Source of the DNA: Neisseria sp. oral taxon 014 str. F0314
GTDB lineage: Bacteria > Pseudomonadota > Gammaproteobacteria > Burkholderiales > Neisseriaceae
Length of the DNA stretch: 64,000 nucleotides
Assembly: GCF_005886145.1 (NCBI RefSeq)
Contig: NZ_CP040504.1
Location: 186,001-250,000, forward strand
Direction: 5' to 3'
Position numbers and translations under genes: made by a program. The notes under the pieces are model-generated. The model did not search any database, had not been told where the DNA came from, and saw only the letters and a list, made by a program, of their open reading frames with translations. Below, piece after piece: positions 15,990 through 25,386 of this stretch (the first letter of the stretch is position 1; each line of letters starts with the position of its first letter).

Positions 15990-16033
15990 CGTTGTGTTTT
16001 AACGTATGCGGCGGTAAAAAGCGGCGGTGGATT

Positions 16034-16390
16034 TTATTGAAATATATCATCTTGTTTTAAATGGAAATCTATTTTTTCAATCAGTTTTTCCAAATCATAT
16101 TCCGCCTGCGCCGCTTTCAGGTTTTTTGCCAGTTCCATTAAAGCGAGCGCTTCCAGCCGCTTGCGGTCCAACGCGCGCGCTTCTTCGCTGAAGACTTTGA
16201 TGTTGTCGGGCAATTCCAGCTGCGGCATTTGTGCATCGGGCGAGTAAACCGGTTCGGTGTTCAGGAAAAAATCTTCGTCCAATATCGGTGTATTGTCCCA
16301 GTCCGCATCGTTTACCGGCATCCAGTAGGAACTGTCCTCAAGCAGGACGAATTGTCCGTTCAGTCCGTAGACATGCTTAAATTTTTTCAT
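16034..16390 (-). CDS. Conserved hypothetical acidic protein
   Basis: The 118-residue protein is acidic and soluble, with a short aromatic N-terminal part ('VYGLNGQFVLLEDSSYWMPVNDADWDN') and a charged helical C-terminal half. No family is recognised. Its ATG overlaps the last 14 bases of the nitroreductase gene, so the two are translationally coupled and form one operon. A link to that enzyme is possible but unproven. Confidence 0.65.
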   Translation of the reverse strand: MKKFKHVYGLNGQFVLLEDSSYWMPVNDADWDNTPILDEDFFLNTEPVYSPDAQMPQLELPDNIKVFSEEARALDRKRLEALALMELAKNLKAAQAEYDLEKLIEKIDFHLKQDDIFQ

Positions 16391-17126
16391 CTCGATGCGG
16401 CACCAGCCAGCCTTGGCGGTAAATCAGCGGCTCGTTTTTGGGTTCGGCGCTGCTGTAATAACGGGCGAATTTTTCGCGGTACGGCAGCGTTTCGCGTGCT
16501 TCGCCGAATTCGGTCATGGTTTGCTCGTATTGCTTCAGGCCGTCTGAAAGTATGGCGTCGTCGGGATAACGGTTTTCCGCATAAACCGTGTTTTTAGGCA
16601 GACGCGGTTTGACGCGCATCTCTATGTCGGGTACGCCGATGCAGAGGCCGAACAGGGGAAAAGTATGTTCGGGCAGTTGCAACAAGCCGATAATGTCGTC
16701 GGCGATAAAACGGATGCCGCCGATAAAGCATGTGCCGTATCCCAAACTTTCCGCTGCAACCACGGCATTTTGCGCGGCCAGCGAAGCATCGGTAACAGCA
16801 GTAATCAGGCTGTCGGAATGTCCTGCCGCGGCGAATGTTCCGCCGTATGCTTCCGAACACAGCTTCGCGCGGTGCAGGTCGGCGATAAAAATCAGAAATG
16901 TGCTGCAAGACGCAATCTGCGGATTGGCCGGTTGCAGCGCGGCAATTCTTGCGCGCAGTTCGGGCGATGTGATATTGATGATGGTGTAATGCTGCCCGTT
17001 CATCCAAGAAGGCGCCTGACGGGCGCAGTCTATAATGGTTTGTATTTCTTCGGCGGCAAGCGGCCGGTCGGATTTGAAATGGCGGAATACGCGATGACTT
17101 TTGATGGTTTCGACGGCGGTTTTCAT
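16377..17126 (-). CDS. Nitroreductase-family FMN oxidoreductase (NfsA-like)
   Basis: The 249-residue protein has the nitroreductase fold. 'SHRVFRHFKSDRPL' and 'ARQAPSWMNGQHYTIINI' bind the FMN phosphate and ring, 'AAQNAVVAAESLGYGTCFIGGIR' is the central helix and loop, and 'LFGLCIGVPD' follows. The long C-terminal tail (PRLPKNTVYAEN onward) fits the NfsA/FRP group that uses NADPH. The substrate may be nitroaromatics, quinones or flavins. I start it at the ATG at 17126; an upstream TTG would add five residues. Confidence 0.8.
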   Translation of the reverse strand: MKTAVETIKSHRVFRHFKSDRPLAAEEIQTIIDCARQAPSWMNGQHYTIINITSPELRARIAALQPANPQIASCSTFLIFIADLHRAKLCSEAYGGTFAAAGHSDSLITAVTDASLAAQNAVVAAESLGYGTCFIGGIRFIADDIIGLLQLPEHTFPLFGLCIGVPDIEMRVKPRLPKNTVYAENRYPDDAILSDGLKQYEQTMTEFGEARETLPYREKFARYYSSAEPKNEPLIYRQGWLVPHRDEKI

Positions 17127-17321
17127 AGCGGCGGTGTCCAATGTTGCGTTCTTTGATTTTATGCCCGTCCGTCCGCTCCGTCCAGCCGGTGTGAGGCCGT
17201 CTGAAACTCCCTGTAATTATTCGTGTCAAACACTGGATAAAAACGCTGCCTTTGTTATAATGAAAAAAGGAAACAGAATGTTCTGTTTGACTGTTAATCC
17301 ATCATAAAGAGAGGAAGCGAA

Positions 17322-17540
17322 ATGTTCCCGGAATACCGCGATTTAATTGCCAAATTGAAACAAGAAGACGCTCACTTTGCACGCTTGTTCGACGAACACA
17401 ACGAACTGGACGATAAAATCACAGGTTTGGTCAACAACCCTGTTACCGGCGGGTTGGACGAAATTGAAGAATTGAAAAAACAGAAATTGCAGTTGAAAGA
17501 CCGTTTATACGAAATTCTGAGAAAGGCTGACGGTAAATAA
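17322..17540 (+). CDS. DUF465/YdcH-family small coiled-coil protein
   Basis: The 72-residue protein is a short helical hairpin: 'YRDLIAKLKQEDAHFARLFDEHNELDDKI' and 'ELKKQKLQLKDRLYEIL' are the two conserved halves of the YdcH/DUF465 family. Function is unknown across proteobacteria. A good GAGGAAG ribosome site lies before the ATG. It is divergent from the nitroreductase and ends in a compact uptake-sequence terminator. Confidence 0.85.
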   Translation: MFPEYRDLIAKLKQEDAHFARLFDEHNELDDKITGLVNNPVTGGLDEIEELKKQKLQLKDRLYEILRKADGK

Positions 17541-17558
17541 ACTGTCGGTTGGACAATG

Positions 17559-17583
17559 AGGCCGTCTGAAATTCAGACGGCCT
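17559..17583. terminator. Compact uptake-sequence terminator
   Basis: AGGCCGTCTGAA and TTCAGACGGCCT are separated by a single A and followed by TTTT, 18 bases after the DUF465 stop. Confidence 0.85.
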
Positions 17584-17607
17584 TTTGTTATGGCTTACGG
17601 TAAAAGA

Positions 17608-17649
17608 CAATCGCGGCATGGTTTCAAACATCAAACCATGCCGCGATTG
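17608..17649. terminator. 17-pair hairpin after lutB
   Basis: CAATCGCGGCATGGTTT (17608-17624) and AAACCATGCCGCGATTG (17633-17649) are perfect inverse copies around an 8-base loop, 18 bases past the lutB stop in the leftward direction, followed there by TCTTTTA. Probably the lut operon terminator. It is not built from uptake sequences. Confidence 0.7.
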
Positions 17650-17667
17650 AACGTTATACGGATTGTT

Positions 17668-19113
17668 TTATTTGTTCCTCATCTTTTCCGCCATCATTTC
17701 ATGCAGCGTTTTCTTGGCAGGTTTCATCGGAACGCGGTTGTCTGTCCAGCCCATTTGCTTGCTTGGTGTCAATGCACGGAATTTGGTGGCCGCCCAACCA
17801 AAGGCGCGGTAGGCTTTGCTGCCGCTGAAAATGCCGTTGAATGTGCGCCATGCCATTTGTTCGCCGAAGGTATGCGATGCGCCTTGTCCGCGGATAGGAT
17901 GCGGTACGACTTCGGACGGTGAGCGTTGCGCTTCGACACGAAGACGCTGCATTTGCTCGGTAATCGGAATGCGTACCGGACAGACTTCCACGCACGCGCC
18001 GCACATGGTACAGGCGGTCGGCAGATCGCGGGTGGCTTCCAAGCCCAAAAGGTGCGGAGAAATAATCTCGCCGATAGGGCCGGGGTAGGTTGTGCCGTAT
18101 GCCGCGCCACCGATACGGGTATAAACCGGACAATGGTTCATACACGCGCCACAACGGATACATTGTAAGGTGCGGCGCATTTGGTCTTCGGCATAGGCTT
18201 GGCTGCGGCCGTTGTCGAGCAGGACCAAGTGCATTTCCTGCGGACCGTCCAGCTCTTCGCTGCGGCGCGGGCCGGTAATCATGTTGAAATAGGTAGTGAT
18301 GTTCTGACCGATGGCGGAACGCGGCAGTAGGCTGTACAAAGGCGGAACGTCCGACAGCTTGGCTACAACTTTTTCAATACCGGTAATGGCGATATGCACG
18401 GGCGGAACGGTGGTACTCAAGCGACCGTTGCCTTCGTTTTCAACCAGACATAGTGTACCCGTTTCAGCAACAGCAAAGTTTACGCCGCTCAAGCCGACAT
18501 CGGCAGTGCTGTAAATATCGCGCAGGGCTTTGCGGGCGAAGCCGGTCAGTTGGTCTACGTCGTCCGTAAGCGGAGTTCCAAGATTTTGGTGGAAAAGTTC
18601 GCTAACCTGTTCTTTGGTTTTGTGAATGGCGGGCATCACGATATGGGTCGGTTTTTCGCCTGCCATTTGGACGATAAACTCACCCAAGTCGCTTTCCACC
18701 GCTTTAATGCCTTTTGCTTCAAGATAATGGTTCAGCTCGATTTCCTCGCTGACCATGGATTTGCCTTTGACCATCAGCTTACCGTTTTTGGCAGTAATGA
18801 TGTCGTGGATGATTTGGCAGGCTTCGGCCGGAGTTTCCGCCCAGTGTACTTTAACGCCCAACTTAGTCAGGTTTTCTTCCAGCTGCTCCAGTAGGGCGGG
18901 CAATTTAGACAATGAGCGCTGACGGACGTGTTCGCACAAATCACGCAGGCTTTGCAACTCTTCTTCGTCGGTCAAAACGGCTTTGCGCTTGGTCATCAGC
19001 ATATCCATCGCGGTACGCAAACTCTTACGCAAAGGCTTGTCTTGAAGGGAAATTGCGGCGTTTTGTTTGAAAGTTTCCGGCTTCATGTGGAACTTGATGG
19101 TTTGCGTAGTCAT
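17668..19113 (-). CDS. lutB: L-lactate utilisation iron-sulfur protein LutB
   Basis: The 481-residue protein has the LutB/YkgF layout: an N-terminal LUD domain (with 'VKGKSMVSEEIELNHYLEAKG' split over the core) and a C-terminal ferredoxin part with two 4Fe-4S sets, CIRCGACMNHC and CTMCGACVEVC. Together with LutA and LutC it oxidises L-lactate to pyruvate and passes electrons to the respiratory chain. It is third in lutA-lutC-lutB, with a four-base ATGA-type overlap with lutC and GGAGG before its start. Lactate is a main carbon source for host-associated neisseriae. Confidence 0.95.
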   Translation of the reverse strand: MTTQTIKFHMKPETFKQNAAISLQDKPLRKSLRTAMDMLMTKRKAVLTDEEELQSLRDLCEHVRQRSLSKLPALLEQLEENLTKLGVKVHWAETPAEACQIIHDIITAKNGKLMVKGKSMVSEEIELNHYLEAKGIKAVESDLGEFIVQMAGEKPTHIVMPAIHKTKEQVSELFHQNLGTPLTDDVDQLTGFARKALRDIYSTADVGLSGVNFAVAETGTLCLVENEGNGRLSTTVPPVHIAITGIEKVVAKLSDVPPLYSLLPRSAIGQNITTYFNMITGPRRSEELDGPQEMHLVLLDNGRSQAYAEDQMRRTLQCIRCGACMNHCPVYTRIGGAAYGTTYPGPIGEIISPHLLGLEATRDLPTACTMCGACVEVCPVRIPITEQMQRLRVEAQRSPSEVVPHPIRGQGASHTFGEQMAWRTFNGIFSGSKAYRAFGWAATKFRALTPSKQMGWTDNRVPMKPAKKTLHEMMAEKMRNK

Positions 19114-19811
19114 GCGTTTTCCTCCAAATCAGCAGGGGAAATGTGGTCAGGCAGGATGGCAAGGATGACCAAATCACGCGGACCGTGTGCGCCGTAAGCA
19201 AGCGTCAGCTGGATGTCTGCGGTTTTGGACGGGCCGGAAATCAGGAAAACGTTGGTCGGCATACCGTTTTCCACCAGTTTTTCGCCTTCGACGGCGTTAT
19301 GAAATTCGTTATACATCTTCGCCGTATCAAACAGACAGAAATGCACGGGCGGAACGAGGCTTAAAGTACGAGGTTCTTCAGGGCTGGAAAACAGCATCAG
19401 CGTACCGGTACGGGCGATGCCGCACTGAGAGCCGCTAAAGCCTGCATCAATGTTCGTGAAGAACTCGGTTTTCCAAGTATCGATTTCGCGCTCGAAAGCA
19501 ATCGGTTCGATATTGCTGTCCACCAGCGCGGCACGGGCGATTTGTCCGTGTTCAGTCGCCAACGGCAGCAGGATGTTTTTCAAACCTTTGCCTTCGGCTG
19601 CTTGGCGGAATACTTGCGGCCAGCTGGTTTTGGTCACCCAATAAATTTCGGTTTTGACGGCGCGCATAGCGGCAGCCCAATGTTTCAGACGCTCAACTTC
19701 GCTGTCCCAAGAAACACCCATTTCACGGTAATAATCAAAAACCGCAGGCTCTTCCATCGGCAATGCGTCGGCTTTTTTCAGTTTTGCCAAAATATTTTCG
19801 CGCGCGCTCAT
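19110..19811 (-). CDS. lutC: L-lactate utilisation protein LutC
   Basis: The 233-residue protein is a LUD-domain protein of the LutC/YkgG family: 'ARENILAKLKKADALP', 'GFSGSQCGIARTGTLMLFSSPEEPRTLSLVPPVH' (split over the Rossmann-like core) and 'DIQLTLAYGAHGPRDLVILAI' near the end. It is the third subunit of the LutABC lactate-oxidising complex and lies between lutA and lutB with overlaps of four bases at both ends. This points to tight translational coupling. Confidence 0.93.
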   Translation of the reverse strand: MSARENILAKLKKADALPMEEPAVFDYYREMGVSWDSEVERLKHWAAAMRAVKTEIYWVTKTSWPQVFRQAAEGKGLKNILLPLATEHGQIARAALVDSNIEPIAFEREIDTWKTEFFTNIDAGFSGSQCGIARTGTLMLFSSPEEPRTLSLVPPVHFCLFDTAKMYNEFHNAVEGEKLVENGMPTNVFLISGPSKTADIQLTLAYGAHGPRDLVILAILPDHISPADLEENA

Positions 19812-20587
19812 GCTTTGCCTCCGGTACGTTCCAACAAGAAGGATGCAATGTGTTTTGGACGCGGCATATTCGGCTCGTCCTTAGCGATTTTGCCGCCGAT
19901 GTTCATCATGCAGCCGCAGTCCGCGCTGATGATTTCGGTCGCACCGGTTTCTTTCAGCGCGGCAACTTTGTCTGTTACCATCGCGCCGGAAATATCCGCT
20001 TGTTTGACAGAGAATGTACCGCCAAAGCCGCAGCATTCGCTTTCATGGTCGTGAACGATACGTTCAACGTTTTCCATGCCGTCAATCAACTGCCAGCCTG
20101 AAATATGGACGTTCATTTCGCGGCGGGCGGCGCAGGAAGTGTGGACGGCGACTTTGACCGGTTCGCCTTTGTCTTCAGGTTTGTAGCCGATGGCAAGCAA
20201 GAAATGAGTAAACTCAATGATGCGGTTGGCACAATCCACCGCTTTGGATTCGTATTCTGTATTTTTAAACAGGGTAGGCCAGTGATGTTTCATCATGCCG
20301 CCGCACGAGCCGGACGGTACGACGATCGGCCAGTTTTCAGGGAAAAGGTCGAGTTGCGCTTTGGCGACATCAAACGCCTCGGTCGGATGACCGGAAGAGT
20401 AGGCGGGTTGGCCGCAGCAGCTTTGCGCCATCGGGAAATGAACCCGTATGCCTTGCTGCTCGATTAAAGTAATGGCATCCATGCCTGCTTCGGGCATGAA
20501 AATATCGAGGACGCAGGTGCCGAAGAAATAAACATCGGTCGGCTTGTTGTCGAATGTGGTGATTTGGGGCGGGGTGATTGTGCTCAT
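19808..20587 (-). CDS. lutA: L-lactate utilisation (Fe-S)-binding protein LutA
   Basis: The 259-residue protein has the duplicated cysteine-rich CCG domain of the LutA/YkgE and heterodisulfide-reductase family: SCCGQPAYSSG in the first half, ECCGFGGTFSVK in the second, plus CTSCAARR. It opens the lutACB operon. The ATG at 20587 lacks a strong ribosome site and is preceded by a very AT-rich region, so the operon promoter probably lies within 20590-20860. No regulator gene (LldR/LutR) is adjacent. Confidence 0.93.
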   Translation of the reverse strand: MSTITPPQITTFDNKPTDVYFFGTCVLDIFMPEAGMDAITLIEQQGIRVHFPMAQSCCGQPAYSSGHPTEAFDVAKAQLDLFPENWPIVVPSGSCGGMMKHHWPTLFKNTEYESKAVDCANRIIEFTHFLLAIGYKPEDKGEPVKVAVHTSCAARREMNVHISGWQLIDGMENVERIVHDHESECCGFGGTFSVKQADISGAMVTDKVAALKETGATEIISADCGCMMNIGGKIAKDEPNMPRPKHIASFLLERTGGKA

Positions 20588-20970
20588 TTTTTGTATCAGG
20601 CCAATCGGCCGTTTTATTGGAAAAAAAATTTCCCGACACTTTAAGTAATCGTTTGTAGTCGGTCAAGTTAAATTTAAGAAAACAATATTTCGTATGAGTA
20701 GATGTATACCGAAATACTTAATTAAATAAAGAATCAGATAATAATAATGATAATAGGTATTATTAATATTTATTACTTTTTAATAATAAATTAATAGTTT
20801 GCAGAACGTGCGGATAATGTATTCGGTTTTGAGTTTTAACCGTGGTACATTACATAGATGCAGATATGTTTGTATCTGAACAGGCCGTCTGAAAAGGATA
20901 ATGACATTATTATATACATCAATATTTTAAAGGCTAATGAAGATAGGGTGGTATTGACATGCCCAAGTTC

Positions 20971-20994
20971 AAAAAAAAAAAAAAAAAAAAAAAA
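20971..20994. repeat. Poly-A tract of 24 bases
   Basis: Twenty-four consecutive A between TTC and TCAAC. Tracts of this length are unstable in neisseriae. It lies in a gap, so it would act, if at all, on promoter geometry rather than on a reading frame. Confidence 0.9.
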
Positions 20995-21006
20995 TCAACT
21001 TATTTT

Positions 21007-21108
21007 AAGGGCTGTGTTTGGATTCGGCGCTCATCTTCGCTGCCATTCCCGCCTACGTGAGAATAACACTTGTGTGAAGCATCAATCCGTTACCCAAACA
21101 CAGCCCTT
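21007..21108. repeat. 102-base inverted-repeat unit containing a dRS3-like core
   Basis: AAGGGCTGTGTTTGG (21007-21021) and CCAAACACAGCCCTT (21094-21108) are perfect 15-base terminal inverted repeats. Inside, 21045-21064 reads ATTCCC-8 bases-GAGAAT, one base from the neisserial dRS3 pattern ATTCCC-N8-GGGAAT. It could be a small non-autonomous element or a stem-loop terminator of gshA. Confidence 0.6.
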
Positions 21109-21269
21109 GAAAAAGATTAGAGTGGATTATCTTATTGAATGTCGCAGCAATCCTCCTTGATTATTGACTTGAAAAGGAGAAAGCATTTGATTTTAATGAA
21201 TAAAATTTAATAAAAACCTTTTTGCATAATAAATCTTTGGACGGACTCAATAACTTAATATCAAAATAA

Positions 21270-22625
21270 TCAAATAGGCGCAGTCTGTTCCAACTCAAGC
21301 GCGGCGGCAAGCAGCGACAGGCGCGCCATTACGCCGTAAACGTAGAGGCGGTTGTGTTCGTTGTCCACGTCGCAGTCTTTTTCAGAACGCGGCATACCGA
21401 GCGAATCCCATTGTTCGAATACGCGTTTGCAGGCTTCGGGGGCTTCTTGGGAGTTGTCGCCGCTGCCGGTGGGAATGCTGTTGGACAGCGGGACGAACAC
21501 CATGCCGCCGGCGTTGAGGTTTTCGTCCGCGCCACGCCCTTCGTGTACGCGGAAGAAGCCGCCGATAACGAAACGGTCCATCATATAAACGACGGGTTCG
21601 CACACGGCGCCGTTCATGGTTTCATAGGTATAAATGCCTTCTTGGACAATCACTTCGCTGACTTCCAAGCCTTCTTTGACCTTCGCCATTTTGTTGCGGT
21701 TTTTGCGGTTCAACCCGCGCACTTCGTCGGCGGATTTGACGCTCATCACGCCCATGCCGTAAGTACCTGCGTCGGCTTTGACGATAACGAAAGGCTGGTC
21801 GGTAATGCCCAATTCGTCGTATTTGGCTTGAATTTTCGCCAGTACGCGTTCTACCGCTTCCGCCAACGCCTCTTCGCCTTCGCGTTCTTGGAAGTCCAAA
21901 CCGCCGATTTTTTCGAAATACGGGTTAATCTGCCATTCGTCGATGTCAATCAACTTGGCAAATTCGGCGGCGACTTGGTTGTATGCGCTGAAATGTTCTG
22001 TTTTACGGCGCGTCGTCCAACCGCCGTGCAGCGGAGGCAATACGGTTTGGCTGATGCCTTTGAGAATGTCGGGAACGCCCGCGGACAAGTCGTTGTTCAA
22101 CAAGACGACGCAAGGCGAGAAGCCGTCGGCAAGATGGACGCGCTCGCGGGTACGCAATAAAGGTTCCAGCAGGATTTTGTCACCCAACGCAGTTTCAAAC
22201 TCGGTCGGCTCGGTAACTTCCGGATTCAGGCTGCCCAAACGGACTTCATACCCTGCCGAGCGCAAAATCTCGCTGAGTGCGTAAACGTTTTGCAGGTAGA
22301 ACGTGTTGCGGGTATGGTTTTCGGGAATAATCAATACGGATTTTGCCGTTTCGCAGGCACGCTGTACCGCGTCTTGCGCCGCCACTGCCGCCAGCGGGAT
22401 GAAATTCGGATTCAGATTGTTGAAACCGCCGGGAAACAGGTTCATATCAATAGACGAAATTTTGTAACCGGCATTGCGGATGTCGACCGAACCGTAAAAC
22501 GGCGGGCGGTGCGCGTTCCATTGCGAACGGAACCATGCTTCGATTTTGGCGTGGTTGCACAAGATTTTCGCTTCAAACGCCTGAAGTTGCGACAGATGTT
22601 CGGCAGCCATAACCGGTAATTTCAT
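21270..22625 (-). CDS. gshA: Glutamate-cysteine ligase, proteobacterial GshA type
   Basis: The 451-residue protein belongs to the glutamate-cysteine ligase family found in Neisseria, Acidithiobacillus and relatives, which differs from E. coli GshA. Recognisable parts are 'HRPPFYGSVDIRNAGYKISSIDMNLFPGGFNNL' (split), 'VLLNNDLSAGVP', and the ATP-grasp-like 'VIVKADAGTYGMGVMSVKS' followed by 'EPVVYMMDRFVIGGFFRVH'. It makes gamma-glutamylcysteine, the first step to glutathione, in the cytoplasm. AGAGG precedes the ATG. gshB is not in the window. Confidence 0.92.
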   Translation of the reverse strand: MKLPVMAAEHLSQLQAFEAKILCNHAKIEAWFRSQWNAHRPPFYGSVDIRNAGYKISSIDMNLFPGGFNNLNPNFIPLAAVAAQDAVQRACETAKSVLIIPENHTRNTFYLQNVYALSEILRSAGYEVRLGSLNPEVTEPTEFETALGDKILLEPLLRTRERVHLADGFSPCVVLLNNDLSAGVPDILKGISQTVLPPLHGGWTTRRKTEHFSAYNQVAAEFAKLIDIDEWQINPYFEKIGGLDFQEREGEEALAEAVERVLAKIQAKYDELGITDQPFVIVKADAGTYGMGVMSVKSADEVRGLNRKNRNKMAKVKEGLEVSEVIVQEGIYTYETMNGAVCEPVVYMMDRFVIGGFFRVHEGRGADENLNAGGMVFVPLSNSIPTGSGDNSQEAPEACKRVFEQWDSLGMPRSEKDCDVDNEHNRLYVYGVMARLSLLAAALELEQTAPI

Positions 22626-22892
22626 TCTCTATACCTCTGTTGTCGGATGTGGGATACGGATGGAAATGATAGTGCTTTTTTAGGCGGTACGACAAGCATT
22701 GTTTCAAATAAAATACCTCTTTTTGTCAACAATTCTACAATTTGTCCAATTTTTGAAAGTTGTTTTTAGATTTTTACGGGAAAATGTAAAAATTAGACAA
22801 ATTTCTATTGCACTACCCCTGTAAAAAGCCTAAAATCCGCCCATCAAAATAAACCATCTACTCCTATTATTAATAAGCAAAGATAACCCATC

Positions 22893-24299
22893 ATGAGCGC
22901 ACAAACCCTCTACGACAAACTCTGGAACAGCCACGTCGTCCGCGAAGAAGACGGCACTGTCCTGCTCTACATCGACCGCCATTTAGTACACGAAGTCACC
23001 AGCCCGCAAGCGTTTGAGGGCCTGAAAATGGCGGGACGCAAGCTTTGGCGTATCGATAGCGTCGTTTCCACCGCCGACCACAACACCCCGACCGGCGATT
23101 GGGACAAAGGCATCCAAGACCCGATTTCCAAGCTGCAAGTCGATACTTTGGACAAAAATATCAAAGAGTTCGGCGCACTCGCCTACTTCCCGTTCATGGA
23201 CAAAGGTCAGGGCATCGTTCATGTTATGGGGCCGGAACAAGGCGCAACCCTGCCCGGCATGACCGTCGTCTGCGGCGACTCGCACACCTCTACCCACGGC
23301 GCATTCGGCGCGCTGGCACACGGTATCGGCACTTCCGAAGTCGAACACACCATGGCGACCCAGTGCATTACCGCGAAAAAATCCAAATCCATGCTGATTG
23401 CCGTTGAAGGTCGTCTGAAACCGGGCGTTACCGCCAAAGACGTCGCCCTCTACATCATCGGACAAATCGGCACGGCAGGCGGCACGGGCTACGCCATCGA
23501 GTTCGGCGGCGAAGCCATCCGCAGCCTTTCGATGGAAGGCCGCATGACCCTGTGCAACATGGCGATTGAAGCAGGGGCGCGCTCCGGCATGGTTGCCGTC
23601 GATCAAACCACCATCAACTATGTTAAAGACAAACCTTTCGCACCCAAAGGCGAAGCGTGGGACAAAGCCGTCGAATACTGGCGTACGCTGGTTTCCGACG
23701 AAGGCGCGGTATTCGACAAAGAATACCGTTTCAACGCCGAAGACATCGAACCGCAAGTAACATGGGGCACATCGCCCGAAATGGTTTTGGACATCAGCGG
23801 CAAAGTGCCGAACCCTGCCGAAGAAACTGATCCCGTCAAACGCAGCGGCATGGAACGCGCGCTCGAATACATGGGCTTGGAAGCCGGCACGCCGCTGAAC
23901 GAAATCCCCGTCGACATCGTATTCATCGGCTCCTGCACCAACAGCCGCATCGAAGACTTGCGCGAAGCCGCCGCCGTCGCCAAAGGCCGTAAAAAAGCCG
24001 ACAACGTACAGCGCGTGTTAATCGTTCCCGGCTCCGGCTTGGTTAAACGGCAGGCGGAACAAGAAGGCTTGGACAAAATCTTCATCGACGCCGGTTTCGA
24101 ATGGCGCGAACCGGGCTGCTCGATGTGCCTCGCCATGAACGCCGACCGCCTCACTCCGGGCCAACGCTGCGCCTCCACTTCCAACCGCAACTTCGAAGGC
24201 CGCCAAGGCAACGGCGGGCGCACCCATCTTGTCAGCCCTGCCATGGCGGCGGCGGCGGCCGTAACCGGACACTTTACCGACATCCGCACCATGGCGTAA
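22893..24299 (+). CDS. leuC: 3-isopropylmalate dehydratase large subunit
   Basis: The 468-residue protein is an aconitase-family enzyme with '[25 protein letters not shown]' (split), the cluster-binding GSCTNSR and 'GCSMCLAMN', and '[12 protein letters not shown]' at the end. With LeuD it isomerises 2- to 3-isopropylmalate in leucine biosynthesis. It is the first gene of a leuC-lipoprotein-leuD run. The 267-base gap upstream is AT-rich and holds TTGTCAACAATT and related half-repeats that could be regulator sites, but no attenuator peptide rich in leucine codons was seen. Confidence 0.97.
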   Translation: MSAQTLYDKLWNSHVVREEDGTVLLYIDRHLVHEVTSPQAFEGLKMAGRKLWRIDSVVSTADHNTPTGDWDKGIQDPISKLQVDTLDKNIKEFGALAYFPFMDKGQGIVHVMGPEQGATLPGMTVVCGDSHTSTHGAFGALAHGIGTSEVEHTMATQCITAKKSKSMLIAVEGRLKPGVTAKDVALYIIGQIGTAGGTGYAIEFGGEAIRSLSMEGRMTLCNMAIEAGARSGMVAVDQTTINYVKDKPFAPKGEAWDKAVEYWRTLVSDEGAVFDKEYRFNAEDIEPQVTWGTSPEMVLDISGKVPNPAEETDPVKRSGMERALEYMGLEAGTPLNEIPVDIVFIGSCTNSRIEDLREAAAVAKGRKKADNVQRVLIVPGSGLVKRQAEQEGLDKIFIDAGFEWREPGCSMCLAMNADRLTPGQRCASTSNRNFEGRQGNGGRTHLVSPAMAAAAAVTGHFTDIRTMA

Positions 24300-24399
24300 C
24301 AGTTTTCAGAGAAGCTTCGACAGCCAGACAGAAGGCCGTCTGAAATCCCCCTCCGACCGAGGGAAACACTTTCAACCCGCAAACCAAAGGAGTTTAACT

Positions 24400-24621
24400 A
24401 TGAACAAACTTTTGATTACCGCCCTCGCCACCCTCGCCCTGTCCGCCTGTTCCAGCACATGGCACGGCACGAAAGAAGATGCGGGACGCAACTGGGACAA
24501 AACAGAAAATGCCGCCGAACGGGGGTGGGACAACACCAAAGAAGCCGTGAAGAAAGGCGGTAACGCTGTCGGACGCGGTATCTCCCACGTTGGCGAAAAA
24601 CTCGAAAACGCTACCGAATAA
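24400..24621 (+). CDS. Small entericidin-like lipoprotein
   Basis: The 73-residue product starts at an ATG with AAAGGAG in front. It has a lipoprotein signal ending LSAC (Cys18) and a short amphipathic helical tail with repeated 'GRNWDKTENAAERGWDNTKE' and 'KKGGNAVGRG'. This is the composition of entericidin A/B-like lipoproteins, though longer. It sits between leuC and leuD in the same direction, so it should be transcribed with them. A metabolic link to leucine is not expected. Its role is unknown. Confidence 0.75.
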   Translation: MNKLLITALATLALSACSSTWHGTKEDAGRNWDKTENAAERGWDNTKEAVKKGGNAVGRGISHVGEKLENATE

Positions 24622-24700
24622 TCGCAGAAAGACCGTTTGAAAACGAATTTCGCCAACCCCGAACACCGTTTTCAGACGGCCTCAAAAAGACGAAGAAGAC

Positions 24701-25342
24701 ATGAAAGCATTTACCAAAATCACCGCCATCGTCGCCCCGCTCGACCGCAGCAACGTCGATACCGACGCCATCATCCCCAAACAATTTTTAAAATCCATCA
24801 AACGAAGCGGCTTCGGTCCCAATGCCTTTGACGAATGGCGTTATCTCGACCACGGCGAACCGGGCATGGACAACAGCAAACGCCCGCTGAACCCCGATTT
24901 TTCCCTGAATCAGCCGCGTTACCAAGGCGCGCAAATCCTGTTGACGCGCAAAAACTTCGGCTGCGGCTCCTCGCGCGAACACGCCCCTTGGGCATTGGAC
25001 GACTACGGCTTCCGCGCCGTCATCGCCCCCAGCTTCGCCGACATCTTCTTCAACAACTGCTACAAAAACGGCCTCCTGCCCATCGTGTTGACCGAAGAAC
25101 AGGTTGACCAACTTTTCAAAGAAGTCGAGGCCAACGAAGGCTATCAACTTTCCATCGACCTTGCCGAGCAAACCTTAACCACACCTAGCGGCGAAACGTT
25201 CAAATTCGACATTACCGAGCACCGCAAACACTGCCTCTTAAACGGTTTGGACGAAATCGGTCTGACCCTGCAACATGCCGACGAAATCCGCGATTTCGAA
25301 GAAAAACGCCGCCGAAGCCAGCCTTGGCTGTTTAACAGCTAA
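24701..25342 (+). CDS. leuD: 3-isopropylmalate dehydratase small subunit
   Basis: The 213-residue protein has the LeuD signature: '[16 protein letters not shown]', '[17 protein letters not shown]' and '[17 protein letters not shown]'. It completes the LeuCD isomerase. It is followed directly by a strong hairpin terminator, so leuB, 2.3 kb downstream, needs its own promoter. Confidence 0.97.
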   Translation: MKAFTKITAIVAPLDRSNVDTDAIIPKQFLKSIKRSGFGPNAFDEWRYLDHGEPGMDNSKRPLNPDFSLNQPRYQGAQILLTRKNFGCGSSREHAPWALDDYGFRAVIAPSFADIFFNNCYKNGLLPIVLTEEQVDQLFKEVEANEGYQLSIDLAEQTLTTPSGETFKFDITEHRKHCLLNGLDEIGLTLQHADEIRDFEEKRRRSQPWLFNS

Positions 25343-25345
25343 AAC

Positions 25346-25382
25346 AACAGGCAGCCTGCAATGATTGTACAGGCTGCCTGTT
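25346..25382. terminator. Terminator of leuCD
   Basis: AACAGGCAGCCTG and CAGGCTGCCTGTT form a perfect 13-pair stem followed by TTTTG, a few bases after the leuD stop. Confidence 0.85.
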
Positions 25383-25386
25383 TTGT

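Larger units (their letters stand above)
20588..21269. other. AT-rich gap upstream of lutA holding simple repeats
   Basis: This 680-base gap has no credible gene. It contains runs of TAAT/ATTA near 20720-20800, a small palindrome CAGATA-TGTTTG-TATCTG at 20861-20878, an AGGCCGTCTGAA uptake sequence near 20882, a run of 24 A at 20971-20994, and the 102-base inverted-repeat unit described separately. Confidence 0.6.

Noticed and set aside
20858..21160. 100-codon frame across the poly-A tract
   Set aside because: It depends on the A24 run coding for lysines and crosses the inverted-repeat unit. No protein-like pattern is seen.
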